Source: Cliona cf. orientalis
Lineage: Eukaryota > Porifera > Demospongiae > Clionaida > Clionaidae
Direction: 5' to 3'
NCBI GenBank assembly: GCA_963930775.1
Contig: OZ005699.1
Coordinates: forward strand, 6,469,501-6,533,500
Length of the DNA: 64,000 nucleotides
The notes beneath the pieces were generated by a model. That model did not search any database. It was given only the letters and a program-made list of their open reading frames with translations, and was not told the origin of the DNA. The number at the start of each line of letters is the position of its first letter. Positions within the stretch are counted from its first letter, which is position 1. Of the stretch, positions 37,501 through 50,000 are shown piece after piece. The translations under genes and the position numbers were made by a program.

Positions 37501-40500
37501 AATCTTCAAGTTTAGCAGTGTCCAGCGACTATTTCTTTATGGATTGCTTCAGAATCTCTGGAAGTTACTGATATTAATGAATGCTGGTCTCGAAAAATTA
37601 CTGTTCTCGAATAAACGCCGCACAAGCTCGGGCAATGAAATAGTAGCTGCAGCGTCTGATTAAGCGATTATGATACAATTACATTGTATAGTCTTGGCTA
37701 TTCTTTCTACCAACTTCATGATACAATATTATTATGCGTACTTACACTATAAGCTGATTGTATAATATTAATGAGTTCTTGAGTGGTAGCTGTTGAGTCT
37801 TGACCAGGACTGGAGTTAAAAAATCGAAATTGGCCTCGTATGTTCCTTAGATCAAAATCCTGCAATAAATCTTCATATGGTTCGCTTTGAAGCCTAGTAT
37901 CGGGGCAAATCATCATATCCCCGAGCACAGCACACCGTAAGTCAAATTGAATAATGAATACGGGAACAATCCTGCTTCTCTCTAGTGCATCACGAATCTG
38001 CCACACCGACACATAATCCTGTAGTGAACAATGAATAAATGTAAATACATTACCAGCATATACCATATATTATATTATTATGACATCACAATCCTATAAT
38101 TAATTGATACTAACTAAGGCCATGGTAATAAAATAACCGATTTCTCAGATCTAGACACTTGGAAGCTTTCATAGTGACATGGGCGGGCGGTAATTTTTTG
38201 TGTTGCAATAGGATCAACGAACAATTCACCATCCTATCATAGACTTAAGCAGCTGTAACTATCACAAAAACTACTCTATAAGTCAAAAAGAGAAAGTGGG
38301 CTGATCTCTAAATCTGAAGTCTATGATCAAGCAAGCATGTACAGTATGCATACACACCTGAGCCAAATTGACAATCATATATGTACATGCATACCGTAGT
38401 TAATCGAATACAACACATGACGCAACAAATTGGCATTTTACGAATTCTTATAGTGTTTTACTGTACTATTATGGAATGATCGACAACCATTACCAGAAAA
38501 ACGCAGTATTGTTCAATAAAAATTATTTTTCCCAGTGTTCTATCTTAGCTGCCTACATAAATTACTAAGCATAACACACCAAGTTATTACCTCCTCTGTT
38601 CCACGTGTGTACTCATATTCATTAGTGTCTGGAATCTTTGCCAGATTACACCTTCCTTGGTTGGGCGTATAAATACCTGCAAGCTGCAAGGGGCATTTTG
38701 GTAGTTAATCAAGTATAGAAAATTATAGATATAATATATTCTAGGATGGATGGTCCAAACATTCCAATAAAAGCATTTCATGTTATTTTGGCATGCTGAG
38801 TAATTTTTTTTTTTTTTACGGTAAGAAAGTGACTTCATGCTATCGGTATCAGTGATCATTACCCTTCCATCTCCTGCAAACTTGTAGCTTTGATCAGTGA
38901 CAACAAATACCATCTTCAGTGCGTCATCTCTCCATCCAACCACCTGTGAGCAGCGGTTGAAAGAATGCAACGATAATAACATTATTATGGAAAAAGTACA
39001 GTGTATGGCATGCACTGGAATGAAAAATATGTTGGAACTACATGATTGTACATATATGTACAGTGTACATGTCCCAGGTCATGGGCACTTACACATAACT
39101 CGCGATTTTGGGCCACATGGGTGCTTATCTGGGATATAACTTCCATACATTTGTATAGAACCCGGTATTACAATAAAAATGCAGTATGTGGGTGCTGCCT
39201 AAGACACTAGCAATAGTATCTACACATTTACAGTATTCACCAGGCTCATTCCAGTATTTCATGCCGTTGGGGAGCCTGGTATTTCCCAAAAGCAAGCTCC
39301 CTTCGAAAATTAGACACTCCTTCTTTGACCTAGCTTCTCACACAGGTATTTGCATGCCCCGCCCCTTTATTAAATTTATTATCGTATAATCCGTGCTTTG
39401 AGCATGATGTTTAGCGGAAAGGGCTAACAAATGAACAATAAGCTGCCAGGCTATACATCTTACATCTGTGCAGAGAGCAGCTTGTAGGAGAGCATCCAAA
39501 GGAGATTCGGGACTATCCAAACTTCTCGATAATATCGACACATCTGGTAGAATATTCTAAACAGATGAAACATACTTAATACATTAATAATTCTCCTAAC
39601 ATACATGTGTAATATGCTACAATATTTCGAGCAAGTACGTAGCTACATCCATAAGTTACCGTAAAAGTAGAGATGTCATTCGTGAGAGAAATGGAATGGT
39701 GGTAGACATAGCTGGGCACACACTGATCTTCATCAAAGACACGGCATACTGTCGTATTTCTGAAGTCATCACGACTACGTATAAGAAGCAAAATAACACA
39801 CATTTAATGCAATAGTAGTATGTGGATATCACCAACCAACTCACAAATGCTACCCTCAAAGATTTACATACATGTAGTCTCACCAAATTTAATGATAAAG
39901 GGTAGAAAATGCTATTATACAACATAATATGACATCGTGCATATACATTATACATGCCACATACAAACTGACCAAATAGTTCAATTTTCACAGATACATG
40001 TAGGAGGTATCTACCATTAATTTTCTTATGAACGGGTCATATCAACCAACTAGAACTTACTATTCACGGTTTGAGTCTTGACCAAATGGTAGAATTTTTT
40101 TATCCACAAATGAACCGAATCCTATGGCAAATCCAGTTGATATTTCCTCCAGTGATCGAGCTGTAGATTAGAAATATAATGAATCACTAAATGTATATCA
40201 TACAAAACCTTTCGGCACAGTTGCCCTGATTAAGAACTTGCAGGATGCAAGTACCATATTTCTTCTAAAAATTTGGCCCTTCTAATTATTCGGCACCCTT
40301 TACCAAATGATTGTAAATAGTCTCTAATTTTCGGCAAAGGTCGTCACACGTATATGCTATAAATGGGAATAGAATGCGCACACAGATAGAATGTTGAATA
40401 TTAACCTCTAAAAATTCAGCGAAGCTTATTACTTTCATGTTGAATTTTTAGAAGAAATACGATAGTCAAGAAATCCAAGTCAGAAAATTCCTGACATGCA

Positions 40501-40969
40501 TGTAGTACGCACAGTAAACACCACACTGCATGCATCAACTCTTGCCTATTTTTTTATCACTACCAGCATTATAAGACGTAATTCACATGCTGAAGGATGC
40601 AGAAAATAAAATTTTAGATCCTATTTGTAACAAATACTGTAATCTGATTGGTCACGAGCAGGTCCCATTTAAACTTCATAATAAACCTTAAAATTCCACA
40701 TAAACTCGTAAAAAATTGTTGCCTATGGTTAGGATTTTTGCTAGGCAGCAGATTATACATGTATGTAAAGGGCATTGTTGCTAAGATCTAACTAAGGTTG
40801 TTAGACACAATTTCTACGTGATTAATTATTAGAAGATCTCAGGGCTCAGTAAAAGTTCAGGATTCTACATAATATAGAGCCCTTTAGTTTTCTAAATCAC
40901 GTAGAAACCAGGCTCCTAAGCAGTGTCTAACTATTATAATATGGTACCAGTCTGTAGGGTTTATATCGG

Positions 40970-41004
<35 letters not shown>

Positions 41005-44000
41005 GTTCCACCTCCCCTGCCTACATATTATATGGGGCTGCACCCCTTGGATTTGTATTTGCCCCCCTTAAATTTGCTGCTATGTATGGAATATTATTTG
41101 CCCCCTCTTGAGCGAAATCCTGAAATACTATACTGAACCCTGAGCATTCACACCATAGGGTTAAAATTACACCATGTGTGCAATATCATAACAGTGGCAT
41201 ACAGTCTGCACGCAGGGGTCAATATTTCTTTACCCGATTACGTCATCATAAATTGACCATGCGAGTGTGCAAGAAATGGAGTAGCTACAGTATCAGCATG
41301 TTTTTTCTTCACAAGAACGGCTCTGAAGGGTGGATAAGTGCTTCGAGGTAAGAAATAAGATTATATTTTCGTATGATGTTCAGTATTTCTGTAAATTTTT
41401 ATTCTTTCCCCGATTTTTCACGGGAAACGCTGAATTAGCAATTTGGCCAACTTTGATTTTTGCTCGTTTTTGGGCAAAGGTAGCTGAAGCTGTTTTAGCT
41501 GGATGTAACTTTAGTTAAGCATGTAAAGAAGTGTGTGTATGACTGAATAGCCTTGACTTCTTACAGATAGTGAGATACAGCACCCTCGATTATCGAAAAA
41601 TCGGCGATTTTTCGCGGCCACGCTACTCTTGCTAAACAGAGGCCTGGAGCTCCAACACAGGACAGATGAAGACTACTGGACCCCATGAAGATACAAAACA
41701 TTTCTCAGTTTCATACCCTGTATAGTTTTGTTGTTGTGTAATAAAGTTTATACCCCTATTTTTGATAATTTATGTTTACCGCCAACTTTGATTTTTGCTC
41801 GTTTTTGGACAAAGCCACTCCCACCCTTCTAACTCTCCGTATACTTACCTTACCACCAGTACTATAGTATGTGGCCCTGGGGTAGTATAACTCCGTACAG
41901 AAAGGAAGAAAAATCAACTTGAAGATTGGATTTTGTTCACTCTGGACTGGATTCTGGCGGGTACAGTGCCCATTCCCGGCAAAACAATTAGTTATCGCGC
42001 GTGCGGTAAGAGCGCTCCGTACACAGTCAATGGGAATACTAATTGAACTTAATTAACCACTCCTGCTGACATCATAATTGAGCGTGGGCGCTGCGGCGCG
42101 CGTGCATGTAAAGAAATCAGGCCAAATCTATACCCCTGCGTGCAGACTGATAGGAAGCAGGGCGGCTATGGCTGCCCCACTTTTTGGCAGATCGAGGCCA
42201 CACCCACCAATTTATTGCATGTAACTGAGCATGCTCATAGCCTCATTCAATAATCTAGCTAGCTAGACCGACAACCTTTTCCTACTCTCTACTGCAATAA
42301 TTTACATTGTACCACCACCCATCGGATTGGTGTGTCTCCACTTAATCTAATTATAAATGGCTCCACCTATTGACACACCCACAGCCTACCCACATTCAAA
42401 ATGCTTCCTACACCCCTGCATAACAATACCATCCACACACCTGATACACTATTTCTATATATTATCTCCCCAGTAGCAATTTACTTTTCTGTGGTTATGA
42501 GGTAATTATAGTGTAATTATGATGAAACCTATGGTGTAATCTATGAGGTAATTATGAGAAAATTCAGGGCCTCGCTGGAGCCTTTCTGAGACTTGAAAAT
42601 CAGTAAATATGTAGAGTATCTTACGCGTGTATCCAGCGAATAGATTACAAGCTGAGCGCTACTTTCTCTGAAAAGTACTGTTGGTTGAACTTCACGTGTT
42701 TTCTTGGCTTACGTAATGCCATGGATAAATAAAGCTAGCCAGCGCTATATATAGCACGCATCACTGCCACAAGGGGCTGGCCCGCGCGCGACTGCAGCAG
42801 CGTGACCAACCTGAACTTCGGAAGGAATACTGTGTTGTCGAGTTCGTCTCTGTGATTGAAGCATCGAAACTTGTCGCTATCAAGGTTGAGAGTCGATCTT
42901 AGACGCCATCTCCATGATTTCTGGGGCCAGCATCGATCGATGTGTACGCATTCTATTGACGACCTTTTACCACATGCACCATTACACAGCTACTGGGGAG
43001 ATGGTCAAGGGTTCATATAATAATTATACTAAGATTGTAGTTGTCCATGCGTGCGTGTGTACGACCGGAAAGGTGACCGGAAGCAATTCGACCCGAGTTA
43101 AAATATTTTATTTCTAGGCATTGCTGGACTTGGGGCGATACAACAGATAGCTCACTGACACAGCTGGGTATGGCCCCAGCACTGACTAACGTCAGCTGCT
43201 TCAAAGAAGCGCCAGGGAAGAATTACATGTAGACTGAACAGTACCACTTACAATGGTGGCCCAAAGGGATGACACTCTGGAGTCAATATTGCCCATAGGT
43301 GCTTTCCAGAAGGAGGCGATTCTAGTCTAAGCGTCTTCTCTTGGGAACCCTTGCAAGCGAAGCTGCAAGACAACTAACAAATTTCTTCAGCTAGCTGATT
43401 GACAAAGTCACATGATCAGGAAGAATGTGCACGTGCGCATGCGCAAAATATGTAGGTAAACGTCGTCAACGGTACATGCACAATAATATGCAGCACAGAG
43501 ATAAAGGAGAGAGCGAGCGAAGCGAGCTCATACCATGCATTATTGTAATAATAACAACTTACATATGTTAGTAATCCCATCTCTTAGAGCATTAATACTG
43601 AACTGAAGTGAGGCAGACACATCGGTCAGAAAGTAGATATCCAGGGGAGTGTTACGCAATGAGATGAAAGTCATATTAAACTTGGTAGTTTCACCTGCAA
43701 AAATGGGAGCACATACGTAATAATATTGTATTCCCAGAGAGTTGCTCCGTGTACCATGTGCATTACAACAAAATGAGTATCTGTACTTTTGATGACCAAT
43801 ACCATACAAGCAGATACATGTACCTCTTATAGTCTCGTTCCCAGACCCCACCCTCGAGGAGGGAAAAGGGTCTGGTGAATTCGGACACAATTCTTGGGCC
43901 AGGGAAAGGAATTTGAGCGCTCCAATGAGATTGCAGCTTTAGCGTAGTTGTATGACTCGCCAACCGCAGCGCCATTGCCTGCTGTATAAATTTGAATCGT

Positions 44001-47000
44001 CGGCCCGTGCGCCCATGACCGCCAACCAATCAGATCCAAGGTTTGTTTGACCACTGCCATGTCGGCACGCGTCCACCGAGCCGGCCAAACCAAGGAAACG
44101 GTCCAAATTCACCAGACCCCTTTCCCCCTTTTTGGGGTGGGGTCTGGGCACGAGACTAGTACCTCTTACTGATCTTTACCATTCCAGCTCATAGATACTG
44201 GGAGCATTAAACTATAACTAAATATTAGGGATAATATGATAGGAGCTGGTGCTCTTTGGGCGGCTTGTAAGCTCCTGGTACAGGGCCGGCGCTGCCGGTC
44301 CGGCCAGTCTGGTTTTGGCCGGACCAGTTTTTTTTCCATGTTGGACTCAATTAAGTAGGCGTGGATATAACTTTCAGCACGCTATTATTATTATGGCAAC
44401 ATTATACAGCACCTCGCATGCGCGATCAATACGCAGTGGGTACCACGTGGGTGCCACACCGTTTAGCCATGGGGAGGGGAATATATAATCTATGCTTTAG
44501 CTCACCATGCATGCATGTGCAACAAAGAGCTATTAATGTAATTTCCAAAGCTTCCGCCTTTGGCGCGAGGGGGCACATCCCCCCTCCCGCACCCACTCCC
44601 TATGGTCAGCAAGCTGGCCATATGCAGCTATGGCCTGATCTCTGTCAATTTGCTGGCTCCGGCCCTGTGGTACCATCATATATATAGATGAGTGGACTAA
44701 AATTTTGCTAATTAAGTCCAGCAATCTTTACAGTATATTACCGTATGGTGGGTAATTTTCGTTATTTTCGTGGTTGATTTGGCAGTCACGAAATTTTCCC
44801 ACCCCCAAAATTAATGCCTACGGTGATGTGGTACTATGATGATGGGCGTGGCCACAAACATCGTGGCAGTGCGGCCAACACTTTCCAGTATAGCAAGCAA
44901 CAGTAGCCACTGTCATCCAGCTGATAGATCTTCGACACTAATATTCTTCTATCTCATGCCACTTGTCCAAGTCTCTGTAGGTATGGCTTAGTAACGAAAA
45001 AGATCGCGAGCGCGTGTATCGATTACATCATCGCTTGTGCAGCAGTGCCATGCCCCTGGACTGGTTGCTGTCATGAAATTTAAAACCACGAAAATTAATT
45101 TTGAGGGCCTTTTCGGACTTTCCACGAAATTAGACCCCACGAAAATTACCCGCCATACGGTATATTGCAAATGCGGTAATGGTCACCATACATAAAAATC
45201 ACTTCACTAACGAGAGCAGGTGGTGAGATATATTCTCCTAGTCAAATTTCCATAACTATAATATTATAACATCATAAAACAAACCCTTATATTGACAGAC
45301 CAACCAAGAATCTCCCCATGTTCTTACACACCTCGTCTTAATTTGATGGAGACGTTCTGAGGCTGGACTTGAGTGATGATAGTTTCATTAGCAAACCTAC
45401 TCAACTCACGGTCCTGCAGGTACATGAATATGTATGACCATTATTTCGTTGGCTATTACCTACAGCGTAGCAACCAAAGTTTTTAGCCAAATTACCGACT
45501 ACAAGGATTAAAATAGTGTCAAAATTATCGAAATTAATGTGCATTGAGATGATCAGTGTTGGGAACTAATGTACAAACTGTTGTGTATTCAATGTATAAA
45601 TGTGAGCATTGTATATACATGTGTGTGTAATTATACCTCGACATTGATGGTCTCTGACTGCGGATTCTGCTCAGTCCCGTCAAGTGGGGAGACTGACTCA
45701 GTGCAATTCAAAGGAAACGAAGGACCTCGACAACGGTAGTTGACATAACCTTCTGCACTTAACTGTTCCATTATTGCATCTATTCCTTCCTATTAAACAA
45801 AAGGATACAACTACTATGAATAACTGATACAATGTCATGTATAAATAATTATTAGGAGGGGGAGAGAGGGAAAGAGTGAGAAAGATCAGAGAGAGATAGT
45901 CTAAGAGGAGAGCGAGAGAGCATCTATAAGCAGCAGTACAATAATTCTTATAGATAGTTCAACACATTCCAGGATTATTATATTGGTACAATTATTACAA
46001 TAGTGAACATTGTCCACTTGTCACACTTGTATGACAAAATTCCCTACAGCGAGGCCAGCCATTCACCATCGAATTACCTACATATGTATATAACTAGGCA
46101 GCTATGTAGCTACAGAGTATATAGGGTTTGAAGGGACATATAAGGAATAAAGGAAGAACTCTAAGAGTGGCTGTAGTGTTCAGGTCAATTAGCGACAGAT
46201 GTGACTGAATTCCTGTCATACCAACAGAAACCACCTAGACATATTCTAATAGAGACCGTAGACAGAACCACACATAGGTGACCTACTCTACATACACGTA
46301 TACATGTAGCTCGCTCAGTCAGTTGGTCAGGTTAGCTAGCTGCAATGGTATGGTTTGTTGACACTACAAACATGTAGGTACATGCACTGAACGTGTAGTA
46401 CACACGCCATTCAATGCTCAGCTACAGGGTAGTGGTAGTCGTTAGCTAGTTAGGTAGAGCATGTGACTTATTGTATGCATTATTATATATGTGCACGATA
46501 ATCAATTGCTACAATAATACTATGACTGTATGCATGCATTACAAACTACATGTAAGTACATACAGTATCACAAGGAAATACAACATATAATAGTTATCTG
46601 CCAGTAATTGGGGTGCACGAGATGCATGGTCAAATGCACCCCAATTACTGGCAGATAACTATTTTGTTGGTAGTTGACCTCTGTTCATCATTGGCCTACT
46701 TTATGATGACCCAACCCCTTCCCATAGCCGGCAAATTGCCTATAAAAACTTTGGTTGCTAAGCAACTACCAACAAACACATACATGGGGGCATAAACACA
46801 TGCAGGGGCACATGCATGCACAGACGGAATCATGCATGCACAGGATGTGCAACACATTCTGGAATGTGTTCCCACTCAAAGTGCATCCATGGGCACATGG
46901 CGTACATGAAATAGGATAGCTCTTTGTTGAGGATATCTGATACGAAACAACAGCTGGCCTGAGACGATTATGGACTAACGAATCGTGTGACTCGTGTCAC

Positions 47001-50000
47001 ACGCTATGAATCATCACTTCACCACATTATGGTGTTAGTATCATAACTATAATATTCGCTAACTCAAAGGTAAAATTACACGTACGTCAGATTACCTCAT
47101 TACCTATGCTCTACGCAGCAGCTTTTGACTCTAAGATGTCACCTCATTCAATAGTACCGTAGTGTCCCGGGTAAGCACCCATGGGTGCTTAAACATAACT
47201 CACGATTTTGGCCCGCATCGGCGCTTACCCGGGACTAAAATCCCATACGTTTGTATAGAAGCTGCTACGGTGGCCCGGTACATGGGCATTTACCTGGGAG
47301 TGGGCGCTTACCCGGGACACTACAGTATACTGATCACAATCTAAATTTAAACTGCTACAAGTTCAGCGTCTTACCTCTAAGACAGGGCACCATGAACACT
47401 CTGGAGCAGCCTTGATGCAAAGATCACACAGGTTCAACGATGCATTGTTACATACTGAGTCCACTTGACCTGCAAGGGTGGAAGTATTATTAGATATTAT
47501 TATGCATGATGTACTTATAGTGTGTGCGTGCATTGTGTACACACAAGCCAGAATGTTGCATAACTGTTACACATGTACATATAAACTTGTACATCGATCG
47601 CCTCCATCCCTGGCCTAGCTGTCTCTACTAGCCTGAATGCATGGGCCTGGGGATGATGCTTAGCCTAATGGTCGGTTGTACATATAGGTTGATTGACGTG
47701 ACCCTAACTTAAGCTCTTCCATGCATCTACAGGCATATTAATTTACATAATTATATTCATGACGTATATTATTATTATTACAACAGTAATAATGTACAGT
47801 ATTGATCATTAACCCTAGAATGTAGCTATTGAACCACACCCAAGCTGGCGAGGGTTGCCAGGCAGTACATAGTATACTGGCCGACTAGCTGGTATATAGG
47901 CAACTCCTCTATCCACCCTCTAATGTAACTAACAAATTGATTGTGATTGACGCTCACTTTCTAGAACTCATTGTCTCTGATGATAACTATACGTGTGTGT
48001 ATACATTATACACTAGTTAATGGAATAACACACATGCATACATTAACTGCATAAGTCATAATTATACATGTACCTGCATGGGTACAAAAGTAACACAAAC
48101 ACACAACGTAAACATGCATACATAACGTATCAGCCACAACATTAACATTTAATATTATACGACTGTACACAATTTGAACAAAAGCCATACTCCAAAGTGT
48201 ACACATGCACATGCACATGTAGGCAACAAACACACAAACATGCATGCATAATAAATACATGTACATGTACATATACATGCACACACAATAAGTGCCTAAA
48301 GGACAGCACCCCAAGTGGCAGCCTTTTGACCTGTAGGGCTTATAGCTACTCCAACTAAATTCAGAAGCTCTTTGTTGACTATCAAAAGTCAGTCAAAACA
48401 GTCAACATTAAATGCATCTAATCCCCCACACCCAATTCCTTGCTGCGTGACATGTGCATGCATTTGTATACTATCAGCATCCTGCTTGCATTATTACTAT
48501 CTTAGCTGTCGACTTATACATGTAAATCAGAAAATAGCACTTGTATACCATCAGCATCCTGCTTACCTCCTTACTACTTTTGGAGCTATCTATAGACTTA
48601 GACAAATCTTTGCAGTGCTTTGTGTGGACTTGTACGCTATCAGCATCCTGTTTAACTAACATAATATTGCTGCATTTAAGCTATCTAATAGATAGGCCGG
48701 ATATTAATTGGTAGTTATCAGGCATGGCTAGGCACTGCCGTAGAGTACACAACAACTATTTACACAGTTAATGGAATTCAGGTGCACAAACAGAGCTCCC
48801 TCGTGGTCACATCGGATTCAGTAGTACACATAATATATGCATGCATGGTGGCATTGTGCACGAGTCGAGGACAATCAATAAAAGTGATCAGTGTTAATGT
48901 TCATCCTACAGAGCTATAAATAGCATACTTAACTAAGGGACGCTTGCGTAATATAATAATATTATTATATTTATTGCCTTCACCACTGGGCTTTGGAGAT
49001 CGAATGAGGCATATGGCTCAAAGCTTTGATGTGGTTGCAGGTTTCCCAAGGCCACACCCTCCAATCAATATTCCCTAGCTATCGTTGATCGTTGATCCGG
49101 CTTGGGAATGACACTAAGTGCACTGTACATATATACATGTATAGCTATATGTAGCACAGGTATTATTGATTGCCCTAAGGTGTCTGTGGGTCAAGCTTGA
49201 CAAGTGGAGACTATTGTGTGATAAACAAGATCAATTAACAAAATGAAACCTGACCATTATAGACATGTGCATACATGTAAACAGAGCAATAATTATCGTA
49301 CTCGGATCAGCTTGGGCACCTTGTGTAGCACTATATCACGCTTGCATGGCTAGGTCACCGCTTTGCAATTCTCAAACAGTCCTTATTACTCCAAGATTGA
49401 GATGCAATACTACATCGTCTGAGATGTTTACAATCACTCACTGCAGCAATGTAGCAGCTGTGCTGGTCAGCGCACCTGCATGCGTGCTAGGACCACACTA
49501 TATACTATAGTGAAACAAACTATAGTATATAGTTACATGTAGCTAGTTGTGAGGCAGGTAGTGAAATAGCACCACGAAAGGGAAATTAACATCTGCATGT
49601 TTGTGCATATTACCGTGTGACTATTAAATTTTTAATATACTTTCATTAGGAAAAAGGTTAACTGAAAGCTACGCCACAGTAAGCTAAGGTTAATACACTA
49701 CACTCAACGTTGACTTTCAAGTCCAAAGTTTAATTACCTGCAGCCTTTGCTGTTTGATGCTTTAACGTACGTACATAAGTAAGTTATATATGTGTAGCTA
49801 CATACACTGATTAATAACTAAATTCGATAATCAATTCGAGTACGGGAACATTCTCAGTAGGTCACATGATTTTTCCCACAGTAACAATTTTCAACACATA
49901 CATGTACTATCTGTATAAACAAAAAACAGTTCAAAATAACTCGACCATGTAATCAACTCGCTAATGTAGGGAGTTCCCCCCATTATTTTTGATGAATTGC

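Noticed and set aside
43540..44151. Several open frames around 43.8-44.15 kb
   Set aside because: They fall inside the TAGTCTCGT MITE and an intron; only the short part 43694-43563 is integrin coding.
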